Source of the DNA: Cryptomeria japonica
Taxonomy: Eukaryota > Streptophyta > Pinopsida > Cupressales > Cupressaceae
Direction of reading: 5' to 3'
DNA length: 64,000 nt
NCBI RefSeq assembly: GCF_030272615.1
Contig: NC_081410.1
Span: 122,452,640 to 122,516,639, forward strand
The translations under genes and the position numbers were made by a program. The notes beneath the pieces were generated by a model that ran no database searches, had not been told where the DNA came from, and was given only the letters and a program-made list of their open reading frames with translations. Shown piece after piece: positions 12,264 through 23,972 of this stretch (its first letter is position 1; the number at the start of each line of letters is the position of its first letter).

Positions 12264-13653
12264 CTATTCTTTAGTGTTGACATAAACCAATTTGACTTCC
12301 TTTCCTTCTACCTTGTCCTTCAGAAAGTTATACTTTATTAAAATATTCTTAGTCTTAGAGTGAAATACCAGATTTTTAGACATGTCAATAGCTGCAGAGT
12401 TATCACAGTAGATAACTATCGGTTCACTACAATTTACCTTGATATCCTTCAACATTTTCTTCATCCACAAGACTTGAGTGCAATTAGTTGTTGCTACAAC
12501 ATATCTGCTTCTGCAGTAGATAAAGAAATGCATGACTATTTTTTGCTGATCCATGAAACTAGTTTCTTTCCAAGAAAGAAAGCCCCACCAGAAGTGCTCT
12601 TCCCGTCATCAGTATCTCCTGCCCAATCTGAGTCAGTATATGCACATAAAGTAAAATCATCATTTTTAGAATACTACAAAGCATATTCTGTTGTTCCTTG
12701 CAAATACCAGAATATCCTTTTTACTGCACATTCATGATTTTCTTTAGGATTACTTTGATATCCTGAAACAATACTTACTGCATTCATAATGTCAAGTCTA
12801 GTCTGAGTTAGATATAACAGACCACCAATCATAGACTTATACCTTGTTAGATTTACCGATGTAGAAGTATCCTTGATAGATAATTTCTCACTTGTCACCA
12901 TAGGAGTACTTACCGGTTTGGAATTATCCATACCAAACTTCTTCAACAATTCCCTCAGATACTTAGTTTGACAGATAAAAATGCCTTTGTCAGTTTGAGT
13001 AATCTGCAAACCTAATAAAAATATCATCTCACCAATCATGGACATTTCAAATTCATTCTTCATGTTGTTAGCAAATTCCATGCACAATTTATCTTCTCCT
13101 CCAAAAATGATATCATCAACAAATACTTCAATAATCAGAATATTATTATCAGTGATCTTATAATATAAATTACTATTAGCACTGCCTTTAGTAAAACCAA
13201 GCTTCAAAAGATATTTATCCAACCTTGCATACCAAGATCTAGGAGCCTGTTTCAATCCATATAAAGCTTTCTTCAATCTGCAACCCATATCTTTATCATC
13301 TGTAAGTGAAAATCCATCAGGTTGCTCAATGTATACTTCTTCTTCAAGTTCTCCATTAAAAAATGCACATTTAACATCCATTTGATAATCCTTATAGTTC
13401 TTATATGCTGCATAGGCAAGAAATAGTCTAACAGCTTCAATTCTAGCTACAGGTGCAAATGCCTCACCATAATCAATTCCTTCCATTTGAGAATATCCTT
13501 TACAACCAATCTAGCTTTGTTTCTTACAACTTTACCATCCTCATTCAGTTTATTCCTAAAAACCCATTTAGTTCTAATAACATTCTTATTTTTAGGTCGT
13601 GGAACTAAAGTCCAAGTCTCATTCTTCTTTATTTGATCTAATTCATCTTCCAT
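12264..13653 (-). pseudogene. copia-2 reverse transcriptase and RNase H
   Basis: RT begins at 13653 with [22 protein letters not shown], shifts frame near 13470, and continues in 13486-12674 with the [20 protein letters not shown] block, the [14 protein letters not shown] block and the catalytic [11 protein letters not shown]. RNase H follows in another frame (12554-12264), with IYCDNSAAIDMSKN readable. At least two frameshifts and several stops are present. The role is that of any copia RT: copying the element RNA into DNA inside virus-like particles. Confidence 0.88.
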
Positions 13654-15307
13654 AGCTTTTAACCAATGTTTATCCTTAGAATCTTCAATAATAGTTGCCT
13701 ATTCAACTTGAGAAATAAGACATACCTCTTCATTTGTCAGTTTTGTTCTTGTCATAACTCCCTTGTTCCTATCTCCAATGATTTGATGTTCAAAATGATT
13801 TACTCTTACATACCTTGGTGTCTTTTGAACTTCAGGTTCACTGCACTGATCATCAGTCATAGTTGAATTTTCTGATTATGTCAGTGTAACTGTCTCAGTT
13901 TCCTATATCGGTTGAGGCATTGCCGGTTTAGTTATGATCATTTCCACTGTCGGTTCCTGTCATATGATATAGAATGATTTTTGTACTGCTTGTCCATTTT
14001 CACATTAGTACTTTCTACAATTTTCTGTAATCTTTTGTTATAACATCTATATGCTTTGCTTTGAATTGAATAACCAAGAAATATCCCTTCATCGCATCTA
14101 GGATCAAACTTTCTAATTCAATCGTCTCTTTTGATATAGCATTTACTTCCAAAAATTCTAAAATATTTAATAGTAGGTGTATGTCCAAACCATAATTCAT
14201 AAGGAGTCTTATCGGTTTCACCTTTGATGTGAACTCTATTGAATGTGTAGACTGTTGTACTCATTGCTTCTCTCCAGTAGATATGAGGCAATTTGGCTTC
14301 CATCATCATAGATCTTGTTGCATCCAAAATGGTTCTGGTCTTTCTTTCCACTACTCCATTCTGCTGAGGAGTCTGAGGTGCAAATAATTGTCTCCTGATT
14401 CCATTTGTCTCATAATAATTATTAAATTCATGAGAAGTTAACTCACCACCATGATCTGATCTTAGACATTTGATTTTTAGTCCAGTTTTTGTTTCAACCT
14501 TTTCTTTAAAGATCTTGAATTTCTCAAAGGCTTCAGATTTCTCCCTAAGAAAAGTCACCCACATCATCCTAGAATAGTCATTACTAATTAACATGAAATG
14601 CCTATCACCTTGAAAGCTTCTAGTCCTTGCTGGACCACATAAGTCAGTGTGAATCAAATCAAGTACATCATTAGATTTATCATGTATGCTCTTAAAATAA
14701 CTTCTAACTTTCTTTCCCAATTGACATTCCTTACATACCGGATTACAAGGCTTCATAATCTTAGGTATATCTCTAACTGCCTTAGTTGAACTGATCTTAA
14801 CAATACAACCAAAATTAACATGACACAACCTCTTATGCCATAAGCAACTCTCATCAATATGAGCAATCAAACATGTCTTACCACCAATGTTCAAGTGAAA
14901 GATATTACCTCCAGTCTGAATGCCGGTTTCAATCTCCAAACCAGTCTTGTTAATGATTTTACATTTTCTATCTTTAAACTGAAGTTGGAAACCCTTATCA
15001 ACCAATTGACCAACACTCAAAATATTATGCTTTAAACCTTCTACATAATAGACATTGTCAGTATTATGCTTACCATCTAAAGAAATAGTGCCTCTGCCTC
15101 TGATCATACATGCTTTGTCATCTCCAAATCTGACTTGACAGTCATTGTATTCTTGTAGGGACAAAAATTCCCTTTGTCTCCAGTCATATGATGTGAGCAT
15201 CCACTATCAATTACCCATTCATCCTTATCTTCAACTTTTTCTACTAGGGCCTTTTCTTCATTTATGATAGCCGGTTCTGATTCATCTTCCTTTAAAGCAT
15301 AGAACAC
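13654..15307 (-). pseudogene. copia-2 protease end and integrase
   Basis: The protease motif EWVIDSGCSHHMTGD is seen near 15220-15175, followed by a frameshift. The long frame 15200-14118 carries the LKHNILSVGQLVDKGF block, the zinc-binding WHKRLCH and CKECQLGKK pair, and the integrase triad in HTDLCGPARTRS, RSDHGGELTS and NGVVERKTR. The C-terminal part and linker down to 13654 are interrupted by stops and a shift near 14120. These residues normally insert element DNA into the genome. In this copy they are intact in motif but not in frame. Confidence 0.87.
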
Positions 15308-15390
15308 CCATTCCTTTCCATTTCCGAATCCACTAGCAGAGTTTTCTATCGGTTCATCTCCAGAGTCATCACTTACTCCTTCCTCATCTG

Positions 15391-16367
15391 CTATGTAGCA
15401 TTGTTTACTTTTTTTGAATCTATATATGTTCTGATTAGGCTTACAAGATTTCTTAACTCTTTCCTCAAACCTATCATTCCTTTCAGGACATCTAGATGCA
15501 AAATGACCAATCTTATTACATGCAAAACATTTAAAAGGTGCTTTTCCTTCATACTTCCTGTCGGTTCTTTAGGTACTCTTCTAGCAAATAAAAATTCAAG
15601 TTGCTCAAATTCTGTATCTTCTTTCCTCATGTCTTCCAATTCTTTTTCATATAAAAATTTCCAATCACTCTTGCTGGTAGATGATGATGATGATGCATGA
15701 AAGTAGGTTCAGACTTTACAGCTCTAGAAGATCCAAATTCTTCAAGTTCAAAAGTAGATAATTTCCCAATCAAAATGTCTCTGTTAACTCAAGAGTTAGC
15801 CATTGTTCTCAACTCATTAATCGCAGTTGCCTTCATCTAGTAAGCCGGTGGAAGGGCTCTCAAGACTTTGGAAACTATTTCATCTTCACTCAGAAATCCT
15901 CCACAACATTGAATTCCCATAACAATCTCATTTACTCTTTCCATAAATACAACAACTGTTTCATTATCTTCCATTTTTATGTTTTCATATCTTACTCGGT
16001 AACCATCAAGTTTAGAAATTTTGACAGTAGGATCACCTTCATTCAGAGTCTTTAATTTATCCCACATAACCTTAGCTGATGATTTATCAGTCAATCCCAT
16101 AATCTGTTGATCAGTAACTACACACAAGAGGGCTTCTCTAGATCTGCAATCATTCTCAATATTCTGATCCAAATCTGTAGGAGCAAGATTGCCAAATGTC
16201 AGATCATAAGGTGTGTATCCTTTCTCAGTAATCTCCCAAATATCTTTTCCAAGACATCTAAGATGAGTCTCCATTTGAATTTTCCATATCCCATAATTTT
16301 TTCCATCAAGCTTAGGGATTTCTCTTTTGAAAATAGTTGTTGGTGGATTTGAAGTGTTAGCTGCCAT
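15391..16367 (-). pseudogene. copia-2 gag
   Basis: The frame 16367-15837 starts with ATG and the pattern IFKREIPKLDGKNYGIWKIQMETHLR, the DUF4219/UBN2 gag start of this copia group, followed by LTDKSSAKVMWDKLKTL. A stop ends it at 15837. A zinc knuckle remnant is encoded about 15540-15490 (plus-strand antisense of a C-X2-C pattern), and 15639-15391 holds the C-terminal gag part in another frame. Gag is the particle-forming, RNA-binding protein. Confidence 0.85.
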
Positions 16368-16410
16368 AGGTCTACCTCAAGAGGTTAAGCTTCTGCAAAA
16401 GAGGACCAAA

Positions 16411-16422
16411 GATTTGATACCA
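16411..16422 (-). other. copia-2 primer binding site, mutated
   Basis: The minus strand reads TGGTATCAAATC where copia-1 has TGGTATCAGAGC. Two changes in the last four bases would weaken pairing with initiator methionine tRNA. Confidence 0.8.
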
Positions 16423-16424
16423 AT

Positions 16425-17661
16425 TGTTAGGATAACCGGTGAAAAACTGAGAGCGGGGGGTGTGAATCAGTTGTTAACATATTATAACTTCTAATCCACT
16501 TAATAACCTTAAACAGATCATGTACCAGTAAAGTACATACAGATACTGGTAAACAATACAGCTTAACAATTAAACAAATAAACAATGCAAAGTATCCATA
16601 CCACATAACACCATGAGTTGTACATGGAAAATCTAGAAAGTGAAAAACCATGGTGGGAAGCCTACCCACAGTCAAATGATACTTCTGCAGAAAGTATGTG
16701 TTACAATGAGGGGCCTGCACTTGGAAGGTACACTTCCTAGAGCGTACTGCTCATTACAAAAAGAGTCTCATTGACTACAGAGAGGCTACAACCTTCTTAA
16801 GATGAATGGACAACAATCCAATAGAGTGAACTACCAGAAATAGCATCTATCATGCATGAGTACAGTCCTGGTTAAGCTCAATACCAGAGGACTAAATCCT
16901 CTTTTGAATCCAATTCGATCACCAATGATCGATCAACTCCTCTGCCTAAATGATATTACAATATTCGCACATTACATTCCTTGACCATGACCTTTTCCTT
17001 AACCATGATATATTACAAAGAGTTTCTACCTCTTATTTATACAAACCCTAAGGCCTAAGCCAATTAGGTCGGCCACCTAAAAGATATTACAATATAAATC
17101 CATATTACAATGATATGCCATGTCGGCTTAAGACCCAAACAACAACAATAAATCCATGGATCATCTTGAAACATCCCTGTAATGTGTAGAGTACATGCTA
17201 ACATGATACCGGTCCATAACCTAGATAGGTACCAGACCTATTCTCGGTCCACTACGCCAAAGCAAGTTCTTCAAGCATTTGAAGCACGATCAAAGAGTAT
17301 CTTTAGCATCCTGAAATCCATGTAGAAACTATACCAACATCGATTATGCATCCCATCAAGATTCCTCAGTGAAATCTTTGTCAGTTAAACCTTAAACCAG
17401 TGTCGGTAAGGGTCTACCAGAATGTATGACAACATCCCATTACCAAGTCAATACCAACTAACCAAAACATGCTCAAGAAGCACGTACTACATGTAACCAA
17501 TCACATTCCATTGATCCAAACATGCCGGAAGTGTCCAACAGATAGTCTCTTCTACCGGTAACCAAAACTTGTCTGCCTGTAGCCAACCATATTAGCTAGT
17601 GTTGAGATCAATGACAAAACATCAATGCAACACATAATCAATTCATCCAATAATGCCAACA
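16425..17661 (-). repeat. copia-2 5' LTR
   Basis: About 1,237 bp, starting TGTTAGGATAACC and ending GCCAACA on the plus strand. It aligns with 10566-11838 over its whole length with frequent substitutions. Confidence 0.9.
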
Positions 17662-19740
17662 TATGTAGAAATTTTTTGATGACACCTTCCTGTTTGGCTA
17701 GTCGTCTGTTATAGAAGCAAAAGAATGGAAACACCTGTTGGAGGATTACGCCCTTGCCTCAGGACAACTTATCAATTATAATAAGAGAAAAATTTATTTT
17801 TTCAACACTGATAGAAATCTCCAAGGTAAACTTATGCAAATCCTTGGATGTTGTGTTGCCGATCTTCCTGATTCCTACTTGTGTATTTCCCTCACGATTA
17901 AGGAGGTCACCCCCCAATTCTGGGAGTCTATCTTAGAAAGAATGCAAAAGAAACTTGCTGGCTGGACTATAAAAACTCTGAGTAGTGTTGGTAAACTCCA
18001 GCTTCTGTCGGCCTCTCTTCAAGGTGTCCCGGTCTATTTTCTTTCACTATTTAAGATATCCATTGCTATGGCTGAGAAACTTGAGAAAATCCAAAGAAGT
18101 TTTCTGTGGACGGGGATGGAGGAAAAGTCCAGACTCATCTTAGTCAATTGGGAGGTGGTGTGCAAACCTAAGTACATGGGAGGCCTAGGGATCAGAAAAT
18201 TTTTGGACCTGAACAAGGCTTTACTGACTAAAATTGGTTGGAATCTTATGAAGGACAAAGATGTCTGGTGCAAGATTATGCGGGCAAAGTATTTTAATCA
18301 CACCCCCTCGTCTTCCCTTCTATCTTCTAATGAGCTTCCACCTGGTTCTAAGATATGGAACAACATTGTCAAAAGTAAGAAGCTGCTTAAACAGGGCCTA
18401 AAATGACAGGTGGGCAATGGTGAGAAAATTAGATTCTGGGAGGACAACTCGATTGGCGATAGACCCCTGGCCTCTTCCTGCTTCAGTTGCCTCATGGGAA
18501 CTCTCAAGGACTTGTTGGGTCTTCTTGTGATGAATTACATATCTCCCTCTCATTGTTGGTTGAGGCTTGTTGAAGGTCTGGGAGATAATACTCATTGGGG
18601 CCATTTGGTGGGAGAGTTACAATCTTTTCTTGAGGAGGTCAGGATCCCCCGATTCCCTCATGTTGATAAGTTTGTTTGGGCTATGAATCCCTCAGGGTCT
18701 TTTAGTGTAAAGTCGACCTACAATCTCCTGTTCACCCCTATGAATGACTGCTACAACTAGAGAGAAGTTTATAATTCTCTTCTTATCCCTAAAATAAACT
18801 TCTTCTGGTGGACAGCTCTGCATGGGAAGATCCTAACTATTAATATCCTTAAAAGGAGAGGCTTCCTATTAGCCAATCGGTGTGTTCTGTGTAATTGTGC
18901 TGAGGGAAGCATAAATCATATATTTATCCATTGCCCCTTTGCTTCTATGATCTGGCACAAAGTTTTACAAAAATTTAGTATTGTGTGCACCTTCTTGGAA
19001 GAATTGCAACAGTTTATCAGCAATTGGAAGTGCCCCTCTACCCACCCTCCGATTAGATAGTTTTGGAAAATCATCCCTCCCCATATCTGTTGGCATATCT
19101 GGAAGGAAAGTAACAACCAAATCTTTCATGAGACTAATAACTCTGTTGACACGGTGGTTGGCATAATAGAAAAGATCCTCAGGGAGAACGCTTTGGTTTG
19201 CAAATGGAAAAAACTGCAAACTGCCCCTCTGGTGATGGATTGCAATTGGATTAGGACATGGAATCTTCTTGACAAATTCCTCCAATATGACAACTCAAAA
19301 AAAATGGAGAGGCTTAACACTCGATGGTCAGCCCCACCCCCCTCATGGCTCAAACTTAACTTTGATGGTGCCGCTCGCAGTGGAGTTGCGACGAGAGGTG
19401 GAATTATAAGGGATAGCTTGGGCAACTTGATTCTGGCCTATGTGGGGAATTTTGGCTCTGCCTCGAGTAATATGGTTGAAGCCCTAACACTCTTTTGGGG
19501 GATTAAATTGGCTCTTGATATTAATGCTAAAATATTGATCATTGAAGGGGACTCTAAGCTGATTATTGAGGTGGCTAAGGGAGTTTTAGGGATTAGTTGG
19601 ATGATTAGCAACATAATCAAGGACATATGGTAAATGATAGTTTGGCTTGAGGAATTTCAAATTCAACACATTTATAGAGAGGGAAATTTGGTCTAGCTGC
19701 GGCAGGCCTTGAGATGAAAGGTATGAGGTGCTGGAGATAC
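17662..19740 (+). pseudogene. LINE ORF2: RT catalytic core, zf-RVT and RNase H
   Basis: Opens with the RT active site FFDDTFLFG at about 17672-17700. The thumb region (SGQLINYNKRKIYFF, GKLQLLSASLQGVPVYFLSLF, WTGMEEKSRLILVNWEVVCKP, GGLGIRKFLDLNKALLTKIGW) follows down to 18406. After in-frame stops at 18404 and 18758 the zf-RVT zinc-binding region appears (FFWWTALHGKILT, ANRCVLCNCAEGSINHIFIHC) near 18800-18940. A C-terminal RNase H follows at 19340-19630 (LKLNFDGAARSGVATRGGIIRD, MVEALTLFWGIKLAL, IEGDSKLIIEVAKG). All main pieces are in one frame, the frame of the upstream endonuclease. A TAA at 19631-19633 and later stops end it; the homologous HIYREGN motif is still readable near 19668. Confidence 0.88.
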
Positions 19741-20147
19741 CTAGATTCACTTTTTGACAAACAAAAGTCCCTAATCGGGAGAGACCAAAATTTCTCTACT
19801 AGCCAATGATTTGTTGTGTCCTTTTTTACGAGTGGATGTTTTGGCCTGTCTGGGATGTCAAGCTGTAGGAGGGAAATTCAAATTTGAATTGGGCGGGCTA
19901 TGCCAAGATGGCTTTAGGTGATCCCCATTTTCTCCACCGCACTGGTCCGGCGATGATGTGTCCGACCACCGATAATTGTGTTACCGAAGGATTGTAGCAT
20001 CAACTTTTAATCATTAAATTGATAGACCATAGAAAGTACATCACTTATTGCTATAAATGGAACGTAATATTTCTCCATAATAAAGATCTTTGCAAGTTGG
20101 CAGACGAATTAAGAGGTGTCCTTTCACATGCTTACTAGAGTTGGCGG
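19741..20147. other. Spacer between LINE and unknown ORF
   Basis: About 400 bases. They may hold the LINE 3' untranslated region and the leader of the next unit. I see no poly(A), target duplication or coding pattern, so the boundary is not resolved. Confidence 0.4.
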
Positions 20148-20638
20148 ATGCATGCCTTGGGAAACACCATAAAAGATAATTATTGCAGCTCTCACCACAC
20201 TTTGGCTAAATTTTTGTCGATTATTCTTTTCTTTTGCTCTAGTTTTTCCTTCTGCATAACCATTTCTAGTTTCGCGTTGCTTACCAACTTCACTATGGAG
20301 GAAGCTGTTATGGGGGGGGGGGGGGATTTAGTCCGGGTCGAGCTAGATATTATTGACAACTACTTCTGCAATGACCCATGTGTTTGGATGTATGCCAAGG
20401 AAGGGGGCATTATCTCGTTCATGGAAGTCATGACTAGGTTTGACGAAAACCTCTCCATGCAATTTGTCAAGAGATGGAATGACAGGAGAGTTGTTATGGG
20501 GGATATTTCTTTTGAAATCAATGAAGACGTCATCGCCCAAGCTACGGGTCTTTCAATTGAGGGAAGGAAGTGGAAGAAAACCAACAAGGTCATGGATGAG
20601 ACCAGTATGAATAGATTCTACAAAAAGGGTGAGGAACC
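20148..20638 (+). pseudogene. Unrecognised ORF, N-terminal part, cut by E1
   Basis: Open frame of 163 codons up to the E1 insertion. The best start is the ATG at 20295 (MEEAV), because the stretch before it is hydrophobic and untranslated-looking. The protein has a run of four glycines encoded by a 14-G tract at 20312-20325, then VRVELDIIDNYFCNDP, FVKRWNDRRVVMGDISFE and INEDVIAQATGLSIEGRKW. The last motif (secondary structure, then ATGL and EGRKW) recalls anonymous repetitive plant proteins often found near retroelements; I cannot name a family. Reading continues in frame at 36024 on the far side of E1, so both halves were once one protein of roughly 450-550 residues. Confidence 0.6.
20634..20638. 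repeat. Left target-site duplication of E1 (GAACC)
   Basis: GAACC precedes the 5' LTR; AAACC follows the 3' LTR at 36019-36023. The single difference is G to A. Confidence 0.78.
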
Positions 20639-22084
20639 TGTAGACATATAAAAATGACCATATTCCTAAATGAATATTTTATGTTCATTTCTCTATTTAA
20701 TTAAATCCAATTTAATTGAATAACCCACATTCCTCTATTTAATTAAGTAAATTACTCAATTAAATTCACTATACCATTTAATAGGATAAATTCATTTTAT
20801 TCAATTAAATCCCCAATCCACTTTTTAAAAAAATTAAAATTTAATTAAAATGGTTATCCTAAATTAAATAAATCTAATATATTTAATTACAACCAAATTG
20901 AATTAAATTCAATTAAAACCTATTTTCCCTCACCCACTTGCAAAATCCTACACCTCCCACTTGCATCCTAACCCTCTTTCTAACCTCTTCTAGATTCTTC
21001 TAAACCTAATTAATTAACCCAAACCCATCCATTATCCCTTTTCCCTAAATTTGAGGATGTCACTTCTCAAATTTGGAGTAAAGTCTTTAAAATGCATTAA
21101 AGCCTTTATCCATTCAACAAGCACCCCCAAATTTGGAAGGACTCTTACAAAGTTATCCCCAAAGTCTTCATAACCATTAATGGTTAACTCAAACCCTCTT
21201 ACATGGTTAAAGAATTTCCATAAAATCAACCTCCATCTAACCCAAGGGTCTCATCAAGCATTTATTGCTTTGACCATGGTTATCCTTAAACCTTTGCACA
21301 AGAGTTTATCCTTTGGGTAAAAGCTTTATCCAATGGATAACCTTAGCTTAACCTTAACCCTTAACCCCTAGGGTAACCATGAGGTCTTCTCAAGCATTTA
21401 ATGCTTCTTACACCTCCTCTCAACCAACCTTATGTTGACAATTGTCACCATTTCATTGGTGCCAATTACAAACATGGATTCCCAACTTTCAAACTTGGCC
21501 CTTGATTGCCTCTTTCAATCCTGACCATCCATTGCCCTATTTTTGCTATAAATAAAGCTCTCATTCCTCCATTTTTCAAATCCAAGTCTTTAGCATCACA
21601 CTTATACTTAAATCTATTCAAGCTTTCATATCTCATTTTATGCTCATCATTTAGCTTCTCTTTTAAATAGGAATTAATCTAAATATGCTAATTTAGAGTA
21701 GGTTCCTTATCATTTAGCTTAAATCATGAACTAATATAGTATGCTAGGATAGTATTGTTTACTAATCTTGTCATCTTATAACTAGTTTATTGCATTTGTA
21801 GCATCATGCATAGCTTAGGATGCATCTCATATTAAAATCAACAAAAGTATCCCTCGTTCTTGCATTTGCCATCCCTAAACCATTTTGCTCAGTGATCTGA
21901 GAGCAAAAACAAATTTTTGAGGGACCATGTAAGATAGAGAACCATGGAACCATCCTTGGGAAGCTGAGCCATACCTCATGACTCCATAGCTTGCACCAAG
22001 AAATCCTGTGGGTGTGTGAGCAAGGCTCCATTGAGCTCCATTTTTCACATATTGAGTTCTATTGGCCCGCTTTTCTCGCATACA
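20639..22084 (+). repeat. E1 5' LTR
   Basis: About 1,446 bp, from TGTAGACATATAAAAATG to CTCGCATACA. It aligns with 34560-36018 and, in reverse, with the E2 LTR 45440-46907. The first few hundred bases are very AT-rich with TTAATTAAA-like runs. Compared with its partner it lacks about 15 bases near 21122, which removes one arm of a palindrome. Confidence 0.92.
21547..21554 (+). promoter_or_regulatory. E1 LTR TATA box
   Basis: TATAAATA in the context TTTTTGCTATAAATAAAGCTC. It is conserved in the 3' LTR (35481-35488) and in the E2 LTR in reverse (45969-45976). Conservation in three LTRs makes it the likely promoter of gag-pol transcription. Confidence 0.75.
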
Positions 22085-22088
22085 TTTC

Positions 22089-22105
22089 TGGCGCCCACCG
22101 TGGGG
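22089..22105 (+). other. E1 primer binding site
   Basis: TGGCGCCCACCGTGGGG, four bases after the LTR end. The form TGGCGCC-N-CCGTGGGG is common in plant Tat-type elements. I do not assign the tRNA with certainty. Confidence 0.8.
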
Positions 22106-22173
22106 CATTACCCCATATATCAAATTGGTTTTCAAATATAACCACTTTTGTAGGTCCGCGAGAAACGAGAATT

Positions 22174-22446
22174 AGCGCATAGGAATCATTCCCTAGTGCA
22201 TCTGGTCAACAGCCTAGCGCATCCAGTTCACTGTTCAACGCGTTGGGTCCATCATCTAGCGCGTCAAGTCTGTTTATTAGCGCATCAGAATACTAAATTT
22301 TTCCTATAGGTCTCGGCGCGGGAGAAAAATAGAGTAGCGCTTTCAAAACACAGAGTAGCGCATCCGGAAAATAGTGTAGCGCATCACAAATTTCTTTTAG
22401 TGCATCACGGATATATTGTAGCACGTACAGTTTGTTCTGTAGCGCA
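22174..22446 (+). repeat. Leader array A: AGCGCAT motif every 21 bp
   Basis: The motif (T)AGCGCAT or a close variant starts at 22174, 22195, 22216, 22237, 22258 and 22279, and again at 22336, 22357, 22378, 22399, 22420 and 22441. Steps inside each run are exactly 21 bp, while the sequence between motifs is unrelated. The motif is on the gag-pol sense strand. Confidence 0.9.
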
Positions 22447-23972
22447 TCAAAAATAGATGGAAATCAAAAATTTAAAATCTGTAACCGAGATTAAAAAAGT
22501 AGACTCATTGAAGTCCACCAACCGTCTAACATTTTCCACTTGTTTTCTTGCAAGATTCTAACAAATTTGTTGCAGATGGGAGCTTAATTTTAAAAAAAAA
22601 TATATTAAGATAGTTAGGATTTTCACTAACTTAGTTAAATTAGTTTAAATTTTTGAACTTCTTTTATTCTTAAAATTGAACTCACTTGTTTCCTTTGGGC
22701 TATAAAAAGAACCACAAATTAGAACATTTCTTGCTTTCATAGGAGAAAACCTATTTTTGGGCTTTAAAAAGAACCATACAAACCTTCCTTTTTTGCAAAA
22801 ATGATTATAAAAAGAACCTCACCATCCTTTGGTGTATAAAAGGATTCATTTTCAAATTTTTTTTGCAAAGGAAAGAACCTCACCTAAAATTTTTGTTGCA
22901 ATCAAAGAGGGAAGTTATTCCCCTTTTGTTTACCGATTTTTCTTTTGTTGACCAAATTGAACCTTTTGCTTTGTTGACTTGATTATTTCCTTAGATTAAA
23001 TAATCACTGATTTGGGGAAATAAAATTAACACCATTTTTGGAGCAACATCTCCCAATAGAAGTTAGCAAATCATTTATCTTGAAAGGCTAAAAAGAAAAA
23101 TTGTTTGCCTTGTCTCGAAAGTGGAAGGAATATGCTCTCCCCTTAACTGGGTGAACAAAAATCCAGACCACTCTTAAAGCTTTCTTTACTTCAAACAAAT
23201 AAAATTCTTTAGCAGGCCTGCCTTCCCGAGGAGTTGGAATCAACTCTTAAAGCCATTTATGGCCTGTGTGAAGGGAACGACCTAAGTGGGAAACGACTTT
23301 GACGCCAAGTGTTCCAACCCACTATAATCAAAAGTGGAAAGTGACAAAAGTCCTTTTCAATGGTTGCGCGTGGCGATTAGCCTTCCCCCAGTATCCTCAA
23401 GATACGTAAAGCCTTTGTTCTAAAGGTTGGGAAGCCTCCTGAGGGAGTTTATCACTGACGGCTGAACAGGAAGCCTGATTACAAACCATAGAAATAGAAA
23501 CCTTGAATCGAGTCAGTAACCAGACATTTATAACATCATAGTGTAAGGGTGGGGAAGAATCCGCCCCCAAGATCATTCACCATATATCTCCCAAGATAAA
23601 TACTCAATTGTGAAGTAATTCACTTTGAGTTAATTTCTGGCAAAAGGCAAAAAAACGGACGCCCTCTAGGGGGTGACACGGCTATTTGAGCTGACGAAGT
23701 ATCGAGACTAGTGGGCTATGATGTTATTTATGACCTTTGAATAAAGAGTCTTTCTGAAGTGTATTATTTGTATCCAAACCTGTTAAAACACTGGGGATTT
23801 GAACACATCCTCGTAGAACATACACTTTTTGTTAGATTAGGCAAAAATGGTTGTCTTTTTTGTGCTGTGCTTGCATTTACTACTTCAGAAAATCGTCCAT
23901 CAAGACTGAAAAACTCACAATCAAATCCAAAAATTACAAAGAAACCAACCAAAGGAAAAATCAGGACAATTT
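22447..23972 (+). other. E1 leader between the two arrays
   Basis: About 1.5 kb with no coding pattern. It contains three copies of a TATAAAAAGAACC-like block (about 22701, 22763 and 22805), T-rich stretches, and a GGGGGTGACACGG-like region near 23670. ORFs are short and not shared with a known family. Confidence 0.6.

Larger units (their letters stand above)
10566..17661 (-). mobile_element. Ty1/copia retrotransposon copia-2, complete length, decayed
   Basis: Minus-strand element of about 7.1 kb with LTRs at both ends, a polypurine tract, a degenerate PBS and recognisable gag, protease, integrase, RT and RNase H. It interrupts the LINE RT between the LRQGDPLSP and FFDD motifs. It belongs to the same broad family as copia-1, with similar LTR blocks (for example a shared GTGGGAAGCCTACCCAC-like block) and proteins, but it has more frameshifts: its coding parts fall in all three frames. 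Confidence 0.93.
1..19740 (+). mobile_element. L1-type LINE, decayed, split by two copia insertions
   Basis: Non-LTR retrotransposon read on the plus strand in three blocks: 1-2612, 9830-10565 and 17662 to about 19740. The order is ORF1 (DUF4283 plus zinc knuckle), apurinic-type endonuclease, reverse transcriptase, zf-RVT and RNase H, which is the standard plant L1 order. The first and third ORF2 blocks and the start of the second share one reading frame, so decay is mostly by nonsense substitution, with a shift inside the second block. The 5' end lies outside the window or was never copied. No poly(A) tail could be placed, so the 3' limit is approximate. Target duplications of both inserted copia elements lie inside LINE coding sequence, which shows that the LINE was there first. 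Confidence 0.9.
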
